Shown: positions 48,701 to 62,623, counted from the stretch's first letter. The stretch: 64,000 nt of DNA from Cenococcum geophilum 1.58 (GCA_001692895.1 KV748176.1:5113092-5177091); one strand, 5' to 3'. The notes: generated from the sequence alone by a model not told the origin. Program-made: numbers and translations.

Positions 48701-51155
48701 CCCTAATTAAATCGTTTACAACGTAGAAAAGAACTTCTTATTTATAGAGTTTTAATAATAGGTAAAGGCAATAACAATTAAGGTTAAGGAAGTCCCCGTT
48801 AAGGCATATAATAGTATTAAAAAGGTAGAACAATACTATACGCCATTACGCCGCGTATATAAGATTATTTCTTTAAAACTAGAGGGTGCTAGCGAAGAGC
48901 TTATCCTATAGATAGCTATTAAGGCTATTAATAATACCGCTGGCCCAGATAGGCTTATACCTACGTTACTAGTCTTTAGCGCCTACCCTCAAATAACTAA
49001 TAATTCTTTATTATCTCTCTCTATTATATAACAAGCTAAGGCGATTTATAAGGCAATAAAGGAGGTATAACGTCTCTACGCCACGCGCCAGGTCAACGAC
49101 GTACTAGGAATAAGAAATGGCTTAAACACCTTAACTACGCTCAATCTGCCACTCCAATTTAAGGTACGCGTATAGCGTAAAAAGGGAGGATGGTTAGGCC
49201 TACATAAACTTATTATAATTAATAGTCAGACTTATATTCTTTAGATGCCCTATAGACCTACTTAATTCCGTTTAACTATTATTAAGCCTTATTATAAAGA
49301 TAACAGTTCCAAGCCTTTATAGGATACCTTAGAAGATACCCTAGAAGATACCTTAGAGGAGAACCACGATTAACGTGCCCTAGAAGGCGACTACGACCCT
49401 AATATAACTATAGTAGATACGCCGCAACCACGACGTAGTAGAGGTCGCCTAAAGGGATTACGAAACCGCCAACACCTTATTAATTTTAAAGAGCAACTTA
49501 TTGCCGCCATTAAGAATAGAGTCGAGCTATTAATGGCCTTTATAACAGCTAAAGAGAAGGCTAACTTTAAGCTCGCAAAACAGCTCCAAAAGGAAGGCCG
49601 TATTATAACTTTAGGAGCTCCTTTCTAAGCATCTAATAAGTAGGAGATTAACGGTCTTATTATAAGAGGAGTCTTTAAATTTAAGAAGTATAACCCTGCT
49701 AAGTCCAATAGGGTTTATATATTTAGGTTAAGAATAGTTAATAAGATTAAAGGTAAAGCTACCGATACCCCATTTAAGAAGTCAAGGCTAGTTATTTAAG
49801 GTTATAACGATAATAGTAAGGAAGTAATTCTTATGTAATCCCCTATAATTTAACGAGCTAGTTAGCGAGTTATTATTACGCTAGCTCCCTCCTTAATAAA
49901 GAATGGAATAGCGGTTTATTTATAAGATATTACCTAGGCCTATACCCAATTAGAGATACGCCTTTAGCGCTTAATACTAGCATACCTTCTAGAGCAAATT
50001 CGCCACTAATATCCCGAAGATACGATTATAGTTATGCTTAAGCCACTATATAGAATCGCAGAGGCAGGAACTTATTAGTGGGCTACTTATAGTAAGCACT
50101 ATAAAGAGAAGCTTTTAATAACTACTTCTATATTTAATCCCTACTTCCTTATTATAGCTACAGGAACTCTATTTAGAATTATTAGTATATAAACGGATAA
50201 TATAATTATCTTAGGAGACAACCAATTTTTAGCTCTTAAAGAAGATAAGCTAGTAAAGGTAAACCTTATAGCAAAGCTAAAGGAAAGACTTAATTTAATA
50301 ATACTATTACTCTTTAATGGATGCATTATTTCCCTAAATAAGGATTCTATTGCCCTATACTAGAAAGGTTAAGGTAAGAAGATTAACGTTATTAATATTA
50401 ATTCTCTAAAGTAAGGATATGTAGAGTAACGCGCTTGCGGAGCTTATATAGCTTTTATCTGTTAACCTAAAGCTTCCTTTAATCTCTTTATTACTACCTA
50501 ATACCAGGAACTAACTAAGGATGATATTTTTAACCTAAATAAGCGTCTTTTCTAGCAAATGAACCATCTTAATTGGGGACTACTCTACGTACCTATTAAT
50601 CTTCCTACCGCTAAGCTATTTGTGTTTATTAATAGATCGTTTATAAATAATAAAGATTTTAGCTTTTAGCTAGGATATAAGATTATTATAGCAAACAAAT
50701 CTACTAGAGAGAATGACTTTATAATCTACGGCAATCTTATCTATTAGAGCTTAACTAAGAGTAAACGCGTTACTTAAAGCGTTTTAGCGTTAGAGATATA
50801 TAGAATAGTTAGTGGAGTTAATATGGCAATTATAATTGGAACTACCCTTAAGATAATTATAGATTAACTTAAACTTCCTATTATCCCTATAATCGTATAC
50901 ACCAACTTATATTCCCTCTATAAGTGTTTAGTTAAGCTTAGTACTATAAAGGAGAAGCGCCTTATAATCAATATTATAGCACTTTAGCAGTCCTATAAGT
51001 ATTAAGAACTCTTTAAGATTTAATAGATTAATAGCTAAGATAACCTAGTAGATATAATAACAAAGGCAAACCCAAATAAGGCACTAGAGACGTTTGTTAA
51101 TATAAATACTCTACATATACGAGTTAAAGGTTAGGTTAAAAGGGAAATTTAGAGA

Positions 51156-51214
51156 AGTTAAGATCTTATAGAACTTCGACCGCCGGTTAAAGTTATCTAA
51201 TTAGTTAGATTCTT
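51156..51214 (+). repeat. Module B in Copia-3
   Basis: The palindrome core at 51,172-51,194 has arms AACTTCGACCG and CGGTTAAAGTT around one C. Flanks (TTAAGAT at the left, ATCTAATTAGTTAGATTCTT at the right) match Gypsy-2 and Copia-4 in the same orientation relative to coding. It lies just after pol. Confidence 0.8.
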
Positions 51215-51244
51215 GCTAAGAGCACTACGCCTAATTAATTTAGG

Positions 51245-51345
51245 TGGCGGTATAGAGTTCTGCCAACGCTATTCGTTAAGCTAGCTAATTAGAATTTTCC
51301 ATCCCTAGGATGGAAATTGCTATTAGCTTAGCTAAGAGCGGTAAG
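51245..51345 (+). repeat. Module A in Copia-3
   Basis: The palindrome core at 51,293-51,318 contains AATTTTCCATCC and GGATGGAAATT around a CTA-type centre. Flanks TTAAGCTAGCTAATTAG and GCTATTAGCTTAGCTAAGAG match the other modules on the reverse strand. It lies between module B and the 3' LTR. Confidence 0.8.
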
Positions 51346-51495
51346 CAGAACTAACATCTTCGTACAAACCCATACATCTACCTACGCTACCTCTTCCCCT
51401 TTATTTCTTCTTCTTCTTCTCCTTAGCTTTATATCTTTATATAGTAGCAATCTACAAGTATATATAGATAGTAACTATAAAAAAAGAGTTGCTAG

Positions 51496-51668
51496 TGTTA
51501 GGAATAAGGTAAGTGGTTATTACGTATCGTTACGTGTCACCGCGGCACTAGCGTGGTAAGGAACCTTAGGTTCCTTACCCACCCCCTAATTCTAAACAAT
51601 AAGCTTTACAACTAACATTCACTGTGTTTACTTAAGTAGCATTAGTAAGTTACCCTATAATACTAACA
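51496..51668 (+). repeat. Copia-3 3' LTR
   Basis: This 173-bp LTR runs from TGTTAGGAATAAGG to TACTAACA, followed by TSD GTTTT. The AGGAACCTTAGGTTCCT palindrome is kept. Confidence 0.94.
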
Positions 51669-52080
51669 GTTTTAAATAGATCTAAAATAAAAATATTAAA
51701 TTTAAGAGACTCTAACGTAATAAATACTATAGTAGAATACTAACCTCTTATATAATACTAAATAGATAAATAGTAAGATAAGTTAATATTACTAAGTGGC
51801 TGAATGCTAGTATATATAATATATTTACTATTCTAAAATGCCTTAAAATATTATAAAATGCTATAAAATGCTATAAAATGCTATTAATTATATAAACTTA
51901 TAATATAAGATATAAAACCTCCTACTACCTTTTGTGGTAGATATGCGTTTAAATAAGTATTAAATATTTATACACAGACGTAAATCCCGTGTACTAGATA
52001 ATTATTATTCCGGATAAACTTATTTAGTAAGCCCTTAAGTGCTATATAGTATAATAATAACACTAGTAATTATAAAGTAA

Positions 52081-52402
52081 GTATAATATATTACTATTTA
52101 CTAGAAGTACTACCTATTATATACTAAGTACTTTATAGCAATAGAGTCCGCATATATAAACGCAGGCTAGCCCTCTAACTTTAGTGGCGTGTATATCTAC
52201 CAACTTTATACAATAATAAGAAATATAGTAATGCCTATAATAAGTATAATACGTTACCGTCTATTAGAAATACTACCTATTATATAATAAACACTTTATA
52301 GTAATAGAGCCCGTATATATAGATATAGGCTAGCCCTTTAACTCTAGCGGCGCGTATATATACCAACTCTATATAATAATAAGAAATATAATAACGCCTA
52401 TA
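52081..52402. repeat. 163-bp tandem duplication
   Basis: Two head-to-tail copies start at GTATAATA (52,081 and 52,244). Shared words include GAAATACTACCTATTATATA, AGGCTAGCCCT and ACCAACT.TATA.AATAATAA. The copies differ at many sites, mainly transitions, so the duplication predates much of the mutation. Confidence 0.85.
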
Positions 52403-52504
52403 ACCTCCTATATTCTACTATACCATAATAACTAGTTACCCCTTTATAGGCACTTAATAAATTGCTTATATTAAAAACTATAAGAGTTTAGCGGTGCTAG
52501 ACTG

Positions 52505-52531
52505 CTACCTAGCCCTAAATAGGCTAGGTAG
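52505..52531. other. Perfect 10-bp-arm hairpin
   Basis: Arms CTACCTAGCC and GGCTAGGTAG surround the 7-nt loop CTAAATA, about 400 bp upstream of the SNF2 start codon. Its role is unknown, and it may be a remnant of a small element. Confidence 0.6.
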
Positions 52532-55500
52532 GGTAGTCCCTATAAGTTATATAATTATACCCTTATTTAACTATATAGTATTAAGTCTAGCTATATTTAC
52601 CCTAACTAGTAGTAGTAAACTATAGCTAATTTTACCTTTATGCGGGTACATGTGGGCAATTATAAGATTTACCTCTTTATCTCTTCTTAATTAACTTTAC
52701 TTACTCTACCTTCTATCTCTCTTATAACTAACCTCTAACTATATCTAACACTAAAGTTATACTAGTGTAGCGGTAGCTAGCTACCATATAAAGCCCTCCT
52801 ACTTTAATAGTTACCTTCTACTTAATATATACCGTAATATTATATATACCTAACTAAATAAGCAACTTAATAATAATGTAAATATAGGTAAAGCTGGACG
52901 CGTAGTATAAGGTAAACCTAAAGCTAATTAAAGATATGGATATTACCTAAGGCTTTAGAATAAGCATTAAAAACTATAATAGACTAAAAGAGACGGTTAA
53001 AGATATCGCAATTAAAGTTAAGCCTAAGTACGTAATATATTACGGTAACTCTATAATAATAAAAAAAGGGCACGTTAAGGAGTTTTATAAGTAACTCCTG
53101 TAATTTACTAATACTCTACTAGATTAGAAACTATAGGTAATCCTAAAAATTATAAAAAGTGCTTATTTTAATTACGTAAGGAAGGTACTAAGTACCTCTA
53201 AAAGTAGGTACACTCTACGTAAATATATATTACCCCTAAAGACTAAAGTATAAGATAAGATAACGCTACCTTAGCTACTATATACGACATAGCCTATAGA
53301 TATTACCATAACCCTACTATATAGTATCCCTTTACCTTAGCTAGCAACCCTAGCGGTAAGCAATATAATTAATATAAAAGATATTAAGATTAAAATCTAA
53401 TCCATAAGCTTAACGGGCAGGTTAATAGTTAGGGTAATTTAAATCTTATATCTAATAAGCGGAAACCTATATATAGCTCTAAGCAAGCTATAAAAGGAAC
53501 TATAAGCCTATATAGAGCTTAATATTAACAGTCCGCCTAAAAAGAATATCTATATATCGCCGTAAAGATATAAAAACCTCGTAATATAGTTAGAGGGTAT
53601 ACTTATTACAGCTCTTAGCGAAATAGTAAGAAATGGTATAAAGGAGGCCGTGCTTATAGTATTACTTTTACCTCCTAGCTTAAACTCCTAAGTCGCTACT
53701 ACTAATAATATACCGCTAGCTATTAAATCTAAAGCGCCTAAATATAATGGATATAGTATAAAAGATAGCTAGTAGGTCCTAACGCCGCGTAAGGCTAGCG
53801 GTAAAAGTAAATTAGGAGAAGGTAAGAAGCGGAGTTAATTAGAATTAGCAGTATATAGCTCTAAGGAAGATAGTAAGGGCGAGCCTATTAGGTATAAGAA
53901 ATTAGATAATAGTAAGACTAAATTAAGTAGATATAATAAGTGGCCTTAACTAAGATTGGCAATAAGTGCTTTAGCGGAGGATAATAAAAGCAAGCCAGCC
54001 GCGCCTAAAAAGTTAAATAGTTATAAGGCTAACCTAAATAGAAGTAGGAAACGCCCTTAAGTAGAATTAGCGGTAAACACCTTTATAGAAAACAGTAATA
54101 ACAAGCCGGTTATACGTAGAAGGTAATTAGTAAAGGAAAGACGTAACCTATCTGCCTATAAGCCTATATTAGTAAGTAACAGTAGTACTAAAGAAATTAC
54201 CGCAGATAATAGTAAATTACTATAACCTATTACTAAACCTAAAGGTATATACCAGCCTAATAATATAATAGATAACCCTACTACTATATCGCTAACCGTT
54301 AATACCCCTTAAGATATTACCGTAGAGGATAGTAAATTGCCGTAATATGCTGGTGGATATAATAATTAGTTCTTATATTATACTAACTCTAAGGATATAA
54401 AGAGTGGAGATAAAGATAAGGATTTAGTTAATAATAACAACTAAAATATAGACGTAGAGGAAGAGCTTAACTAGTAATCTTTCTTAGCCTAGCTTTATAA
54501 GGCTAGGAAGAATAACCTAAATAGTGTACTAGCGTATATAATAGAGGCGGATCTTCTACTTACTCTAAAGTATTTCCTACTTATCTTATTAAAAGCACTT
54601 TCTAAAACTACCCTAATTAAACTCCCTAATTAGGGCCTCGTATTAGGCTTTAAATTTAGCCTATACTAAGTAGTATATATAGCTTAGGTATTTAAGTAAG
54701 AGAGGATAATTAAAGGAGGTAGTATCTATATAGATAAACCTAGCGCGGGTAAGACTATATAAATAATCACTTAATAGCTAATAAACTACTTTTATTATTA
54801 GAATGTAATAGACGTTTAAGAGGCCTAAGCTACTAAGGATATAACCCACTACCTACCTAAGATATATCCGCCGGATATAAAATAGCTATAGGTAGCAAAG
54901 TAGCTAATTATATACTACTGTAAAGATAACTTTAAGAAACTATACCCTATAGACCCACAGCAAGGCTGCTTAGTTGTCCTTATGCTAACCCTAGGCCTGC
55001 TAGGATTCCTAAAAAACGTGAGTGCAATATTATAAGACGGCGCGATTATAAAGCGCCCTAACCCACCCTAGATTATAATTCTCGCCCCTAGCTATAATAA
55101 AGTTAAGATATTTAGTAAACTAAAAAAGGACAAATAGCTATAAATCTATAAGGCTCTTAAGTAGACTAATAAGGAATAATAGGAGAATAATAATAATATA
55201 TATCTGGTTGGCAAGACTCTCCTATTATACCTATAGGGTAAAGCTAAGTTTAAGAATAATTATTACCCTACTTCTAATATAACGGAACTATTAGCGCTAA
55301 GACACTTAACCTAATTCCTTCTAATTACTACGCGAAATTATATTACTACACAACTAATATACGGGTTTATTACTATATAAACTAGTATATAGAAATACCT
55401 AAAGGGTGAAACCCCTAGATTATATTAGAAATTAAAGAGTATAATATAGGTTAGGCGTATCCTCTAGGATAAATACTACCTAGATATAACCGGTAGAGTC

Positions 55501-56472
55501 TTAATATTGTTTATTAAGGATGTAGTTAAGGAGTACCATATTATATATAATTGTAGCCCTACTATATAGGGTATATCTAGTACGCCTAATAATAGGAACC
55601 TAATATAACTAATATGGTTTATTATAGTAGGATTAAAGAGGCCTAAGTAGAAAGAAGTGGATAAGCTAAAGGGAATGGAGTTTAAAGTACTGCTTAAGCT
55701 TAAAGAAGAAAATATCCAACTAAAGAAGAAGGAATTTAACCATTTTTATAAGGATGCGAAGACTAACCCATTTAGAGTAATAGCAAATAAGAAATTCGGT
55801 AAACTAGCTACATTTTTCCGCATAGTTATTTTAACGTTTTAGATATATAGAGGGGAGTTAATACTCTAGTTTAACTAGTAAAAGCTTATCCTAAAGAACA
55901 GCTGTCTTAAATTAGTTATATTATAGGCCAACCCTAATAATACTAAGGCGGCTATAATTATAGCTATAGAGGACTAAGTAAGGATAGAGCAGAGGCGCTA
56001 ATATAAGGAACTTCTAGCTATATAGAAGGAAGATAGTAATAATCTAAATACTAAACCTAAAATACCGAAACTTACCTAAGCTAAGTTATATACTAACGCA
56101 AAAACGGTAGTAAGCGTAGCCTAGGTTGTCTAATACTGGGACTAGTATACCCCTATTATAATTAAGTCTAATAAGTCTAATAAGTCTAATAATAAATNCC
56201 TAAAAACTTAGAGTTGCATACTTAAGGACCTAATTATCGCTAAGTAAACTACTAACCTACTTAGTAAAGAGTTCACCAATATACTTAACCGCTATTTTTA
56301 ATAGAATATAAAGTTCTTTTAAGCTAAAAAAATTTGTAATTATATTTATATTAAAAAACAAACGAATAGTTTAGCGTATAAGATTATTATTACCACTCGC
56401 TTACCTCTTATACTAGCTTATTAGTTTAATAGGCTATATAAAGAATATAGTAAAGATAAGGTGCTCCGTTAT

Positions 56473-56664
56473 TGTCATGGGACGGGGCAGTGGCTATAAG
56501 ACATATATATTTAAGGAGTCTACAAGACGTTACGCGATTAATCGTAAGGGTCGAGGGCGTAAGGAGGTGATATACCTACGCGTAGCTAATATAAGCTGTA
56601 CGCGAGGTGTATATAAGAGCACGGGGCTCTCCTATAGAGGCCCCTACGGTAGGGTTCCGTAACA
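56473..56664 (-). repeat. Gypsy-2 3' LTR (left)
   Basis: This 192-bp LTR, on the minus strand, runs from TGTTACGGAACCCTACCG to GTCCCATGACA. A purine tract (complement of 56,665-56,677) adjoins it. A plus-strand open frame across it (56,477-56,662) is incidental. Confidence 0.94.
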
Positions 56665-56804
56665 CTACCCCCCCTCCTATAGAGGCGGAGCTCCGGCGAC
56701 GCTGTGGTTACTATATATATATAAAAGGGATACTTAGGGTATAGAAAAGAAGAAAGGGGGGTATTACTAAAGGCTTAAAACAATGTTATATAATAAGGCT
56801 TAGC

Positions 56805-56865
56805 ATCTAAGAATCTGACTAATTAGACAACTTTAACCGCCGGTTGAAGTTCCTGGATATCTTAA
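56805..56865 (-). repeat. Module B in Gypsy-2
   Basis: The palindrome core at 56,829-56,851 has arms AACTTTAACCG and CGGTTGAAGTT around one C. The plus-strand flanks GAATCTGACTAATTAGAC and CCTGGATATCTTAA match the Copia-4 module and, on the coding strand, Copia-3. This places a near-identical ~55-bp block in a gypsy and two copia elements. Confidence 0.82.
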
Positions 56866-59800
56866 TAATATTCCGGTTACGTAATCGCACTTTACCGCAA
56901 TTTAACGGCAATCTAACGGTAATTTGCCCTTATATAGTAATGTACAACGGTTTAACTCTATAAGGGCTCCTATAGAGGATTAGGTATAAAATCTCTACTT
57001 AGGCCCAGTTTCTGTGGGTTCGCGTAGTAAAAGTTGCTAATTAGATCCTTTGCATTTTCAAAGTCTTCCTATAGTTGCTATTCTGGCTAATCTATGTCGA
57101 ATCCTATATATATAGCTCTATAGTAGAGCCGTCGTCCTCTGCTTTTACCAAAGTATTTAGAGTTAATAATTTGTTTAACGGTCCACTCCTTATGGTTCTT
57201 ATCTTCGTTTTTATCTTAGATTAGTACTAGTAGGGGTTTAAGCTATGTCTGCCCCGGTAAGGGGTTAGGCTGGTGAAGGTGTAGTAGCCATAGGTAAAAT
57301 ATAGGCTATATCCCGCGGGTAGCTAGGGTAGGTAGGAGCTCTAGCTCGTATATGGCTCCCCTATTAATAACTCGTTTAATTAGGTAAGGGCCGAGGTTCT
57401 TATAATTAAGTGACTTTATAGGCCTCTATGTAGAGATATTACGTGCATTTAGCTATACCTAGTTGCTAATACGTATCTTTAGTGGTGGCGTTCTATAACG
57501 GTCGGCAAAGTAAGCCTGCTTTGCTTAAGCCTAGGCCATTTCTCCCTTGTAGTAGTTAAGTAGATTTTTCATGCGGTCTGTATACTAGTTGGTAAGTAAT
57601 ATCTTAAGGCGTTTTCTATATAGCAGTTTCTTATTAATAGGTTCTAGTAGTTCTATGCCGGATTAGGGATAATATTCCTTATTCGCGAAGAACGGGGTAA
57701 GTCCTATAGTAGTTAAGACGTAGTTATTCGCTATAAATTTACCTAGTAGGAGGTGATCTACCCAGTTATCTTAACTATAGGCAACTACCTATTATAGGTA
57801 CGCTTTTATGCTAGCATTAGCGTTTTCTAGTTGCCTAGTAGTTTTATAGTAGAAGGATATAGATATCTTAATAGAGATGCCAAGGCGTTAGCAGATTTGT
57901 CTCTATATATTAGAGCCGAACTATATACCTTAGTCGGATGTAATTGAGTTAGGTAACCCATATAATCAGTAGATTTCGCGGAGGAAGGTATTAGTAACGT
58001 TGCTAACGGCTACGCCTTTAGTTAGGACGTAGTGGCGCTCTTTTATAAGTTGGTATATTATTATAAGGATGTTCTTATAAGTACGGCCATGTCGCTTATA
58101 GGGTAGTAGGTTAATAACGAAATCTATAGCGATATCTGCCTATTGTTATATAGGTACTAGTAGAGGGTGTAGTAGTCCTTAGTACTTTATATTAAAGGCC
58201 TTAGCGCGCTTATAACCGTGGCAGGCGCCTATAAAGCATTTAACTAAGTCTATTATTTTAGGCTAGAAGTAATATCGGCTAAGAAGCTTATAGGTTCCTC
58301 CTTTGCCTAGGTAGCCGCTTAATCGGAGGTTATAGGCTATTTGGATTAGTTGCTATTATAGATTTTCTAAGTTAGGGATAAATAGACAGCCTCTATAATA
58401 GAGCCTGTTCTCTTTTACTTTTAAGGCTGCTATATTAATCTAGCCTAAGCTTTAGAGTTTAGTTAGCAGCGTACGGGCGCTAGCGGTCTTTGCGGCAATA
58501 AGTTAATATAGTAATAGGTTAACAGAGGTGTTATATACTATAGTAATAAGCTTATTAATTTTAGGAGGTAATTCTAGTTCTATAGTATAGAGCTAAGGTA
58601 TAGTTAGCTCTATTATAGGTAGTATACCTAGGGCCAAATTCCGTGCTTTTAGGATTGTCTATTATTAGAACTAGTTATAGGGGTTATTTTTAGACTAAGG
58701 AAGGTCTTATAAGCGGCGTATTAGGCTATTAGGCTTAGTACCTTATACTTCTAGCCTATATGCAATTTTAAAGTTAAAACTAGAGAGGAACTCGTTCTAA
58801 CGTGCTTGGCGTTAGTTTAGCTATTTTATAGTTATAAAGTACTTAAGGTTGCGATAATCCATAAGGACTTTAGTTAGCTAGTTAAGTTCTACTAAGGAGA
58901 GTTCCGGTTAGAATTCCTTAAACGCTTATATAATTATAAGAAGTTCCTTATTATAGATCTTATAGTTACATTCTTATAGTATAAGCTTAGATAAATAGAA
59001 TGCAACTAGGTGGAGGAGACCGTCGTCGCCTATCTAGGAGAGGATGCCTACGTTAACGTGGTTTAAGGAGTCAGTCTTAAGATAGAGTTATTATCCTGGT
59101 ATAAAGTAAGCTAGGATAGGTGCTTTAGTAAAAGCATCTTTAAGGTCTTAGAACGCCTTCTTATATTTAGGCGTCTAGATAAAATATAGATATATTTTTC
59201 TTCCTTTTGCGGAAAGGCCCTTTGTTTATATTATTGCTATAAGTAGTGCTATAACACCTAAGAAGTTATATATGAATTTTTGATAGAAGTTAGCGAAACT
59301 AAGGAAAGCTTATACGTCTTTAATACAGTTAGGGATTTGCTATTTAGTAATTATATATACCTTCTTAGGGTCCATACGGACACCCTTAATAGTAATAATT
59401 AGTCTAAGGTATTTTACTTCTATAACTAAGAATTTATACTTCTTTAAATTAATATAAAGTCCTACGTCCCTAAGGCGCTGTAGGACCTTTTGAACGTACT
59501 CGGTATACTTAAAAGGGTTATTGCTATAAATAAGTATATCGTCCAGGTACGTAGAGTAGAAGTCGTTAAGGTAGTCCCGTAAGGTGTTATTAATATAGCT
59601 TTAAAAGCTGCCTAGGCCGTTATATACGCTAAAGGGTATAACGGTATATTTAAATTAGCTAAAGTGCGATGCGAATGCGGTTTTCCATTTATTACCTTCT
59701 TATATTTAGAGGCGGTTAAAGGCGGCAATAATATTAAGCTTAGTATAGATTTTGCTTAGCTAAGCCGCTTAAGAGTCTTATATATAAGCGGTATAGGGTA

Positions 59801-62623
59801 TTAGTTCTTAATTGTAATAGTATTAAGTCCTCTATAGTTAACGTAGAATTAAATACCTCCTTTTAGCTTCTTAGTAAGGAGGATAGGGGCGGCTGCTAGG
59901 GATATGCTAGGGCGAATAAACCCTTTATTAAGGTGTTCGTTAATATACTTTTTAATAACTAGAAGTTCGTCTTTTAATATTAGGTAGGGTCTCTTATAGG
60001 GTAGCGTTTTTCCTTATTTAATATTAATNGTATAGTTATTAGGTTAATATAGGGGGAGTNTATNTNCGCTCTTTTNTAAGTATANNTTAATAAAGTTATA
60101 GTACCTCTTAGGGAGGAGCTTGCGGAGTTCCTTATTAGTAAGTCCTTTTTTAAGCTTTATAAACTTCTTAAAGTCTAAAGGTAAAAGTCCGTAGAGTTTT
60201 GTGGGGGCATTATTTTTTAGGAGGTTAACTATATCTATTCTGTTACTATAGAGGATATAGTCCTGTTCTTTATTAAGCTTATATAGTTGTAATTAAAAGG
60301 CTACGGTAACGGTCCAGCCTTTCCTACGTGCTATATAGTAGAAGGCCGCGGCACTTATATAGTAGCAGTTGGTCGTGGGTAGGGTAATAAGGGGTTCCTT
60401 AGGTTGGTATCCTAGGGAGTAAATAAAGGCGGCTAGGCCATGTCCTAGGTAGGTCTCTTTATAGTATTTAGAGTTAAAGGTTACTTCTCTCTTTTTCCAG
60501 TTAATGGTAGGGTTATATTATTTGAGCTAGTTTATTCTAAGGATAATAGGGTAGTTAGTAAGTGGTATAATATAGGCCTAGAGTTCTTCCTGGTGCCTAT
60601 TTATGTCTAGGTAGAGTTATGCTATATAGGTAATCTTCTATATAGTATAACTACCGTCGGCGAGTTATAGGGCGCGGGCTTTAGTAAGGGGTAAGGTAGG
60701 TAGGTTATAAGTATATATAAATTAGGTATCTATAAATTTATTAATAGCTCCGTAATTAATTATAGAACGGCTTTTATATTATTTTTTAGCAGTAGTTCCT
60801 ATTACGGGTAAAACTATCTATTTCCGTCTATTTATCTTTACTAAGTTATTTATTAAGCAGGCCGATATATAGATCCCCTTATCGTTAGGGCGTCCTAACC
60901 TACGACTTAGGGCTAGGACTTGGCGTTTTCTGTTTCCGTATCCAACTCTACTGCTATTACTACGTCTTTATCTTATATAGTAGTGGCATATAGCAACATA
61001 TTTAGTGTTTAAGGTACTAGGTTAGGTATTAGGCGGCGGCTGCTAAACCTAGCTATTAGATAGTTTAGGCTATAGCTATAACAGCCTTCTTAATAATATC
61101 TATAGCAACGTTTTAGCTTCTAAAGTAGCTCGCGTTTTTTATCTAGTAGCTTCTACGGGAAGGTTAGTATAGAAAGGTCAATATTAGGACTAGTAGTGTT
61201 GCTTAGGGTAATAGGCGTTAGTAGTTTAGTAGGTCCNAAGGGCTTCTATAGGGANGTCTTNNNGTAANGGTTTATANTAGCNATCTAATTTANTTATCNT
61301 TTAATCTTCCNTATAGCTGCTACTATATTATAAATATTATTATAGTTATAGCTGGCGGCTGCGTAACTAAGGCAATAAGTGACTTTTTTAAGGAGATCTT
61401 CCTGGTCTTTAGTATTGTCTTGGGCGAGGGCTCTAGTATATTCCTAAAATTTAACATAGAACTTATTAAATAATTTAGTAGGGCTTATCTTTAGGGCACG
61501 TAGTTTAGCTTAGTTGGTGGCTAGTAGGTTATAGTCGTGGTATATTAGGTTAAGATTATTAAGGACTTTTTAGTAGGACTGCTACTTCTAGGGGCTATTA
61601 GTCTCCCATTAGGTAAAGAGTCTATTAAATAGTATACCCTTTATTCGCCCGATAATGTAGCCAATCTTAGTATCTTTTGTAGGAAAAAGGCAGGCGCTCT
61701 AAGTTAGTTTCTTGCGGATTTACATCTTTTAGTGGCTATATTCTTTACGGTCTCCCTAGAAAACTAGGGGATTAGAGTAATGTATATTAGACCCTACGGT
61801 AGTAGCTTAGGTTTAGTCATTATAGCTTTCATTATTACTTTAGTAGGGGTTCCTATTAGGTAAGGCTGCTTAGTACTGACCCTCTGTTAAGCGTTAAGTA
61901 GGTAAAGTTGCCGGGGGCGTAGAGACTTAAGTGGCGTTATATATAGTAGAGAGATATCTAGCGTTGTTATAAATGTACTCGTTAAGCTAAGATTGTAGAT
62001 ATTTAATTATGCCTTCTCTTTTAGTGACCGTAGCAATAAGTGCGATTTTAGCCTTCTTTAACTATTAGATGTCGCGTTTAGACACGCGGAGGTCGTCTTT
62101 AGTTTCTTAACGCGTGTTGTTAGTAAGTGCCTCGCGAGCTTGTAGGTCTTGGATAATATCACAATCTTAGGCAGTACGCATCTTAGCTTGTATAAGCTTT
62201 AGGTAGTAGTTCTATAGAAGGCGGTAGTATTTATTAGGTTCTCGTGCTACCATTTTTACAAACGTCTCAGCGTCTCGTATTTTAATTTTAATAGGTAGTA
62301 GCCCTTCCGCTTGCTTGTCCGTAGTTATATAGTTAATAAAAGATAAGACATTATTAGTGTCTATCTCCTTAGGGGTTAAGGCTAGGGCTAATAAATTAAA
62401 TTCTCCTAGGATTGATTGGCGTTATAGGTTAAGTATAGGTATTGGATTATTCTTTAGGTTTAATATAGTAGCTAGTAAGGAATATCATCTTACTATTATA
62501 GGTTCCTTAGAAGTATAAAGTGAGGTAACTTATAGGCACGCTGCTTCTAGTAGCGCCTATAGTATTGCAGAGATGTAGAATTAGTTATAGGCTAGGTGTT
62601 GGTGGTAAAAAGGCGCAACGTAA

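Larger units (their letters stand above)
45581..51668 (+). mobile_element. Copia-3: Ty1/copia LTR element, fossil, between two helicase genes
   Basis: This 6,088-bp element has 173-bp LTRs and TSD GTTTT (45,576-45,580 and 51,669-51,673). Coding runs from about 46,270 to 51,150. Gag ends in an Arg/Gly/Tyr-rich patch (about 47,450-47,540) and a CCHC zinc-knuckle region (about 47,560-47,600). The rest comprises a protease-like part (about 47,960-48,220), integrase (about 48,350-49,120), reverse transcriptase (about 49,650-50,200) and RNase H (about 50,620-51,080). The 3' non-coding part holds modules B and A. It is broken by RIP-type mutation. It is related to Copia-4 at the window's right end and more distantly to Copia-2. 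Confidence 0.93.
51669..52935. other. Right half of the divergent intergenic region, upstream of the SNF2 gene
   Basis: No gene is seen. Contents include a short run of ATAAAATGCT repeats (about 51,835-51,885), a 163-bp tandem duplication (52,081-52,402) and a hairpin (52,505-52,531). CT-rich stretches lie near 52,680-52,730. Promoter elements of the SNF2 gene should lie here but are not recognisable after RIP. Confidence 0.5.

Noticed and set aside
55657-55842. Stand-alone 61-codon gene
   Set aside because: It is an open stretch within the SNF2-like gene, in the same frame.
56477-56662. Open frame repeated at 62,565-62,813, looking like a conserved small basic protein
   Set aside because: Both copies lie in the Gypsy-2 LTRs, on the strand opposite to the element's genes. 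Their similarity comes from the LTR pair.
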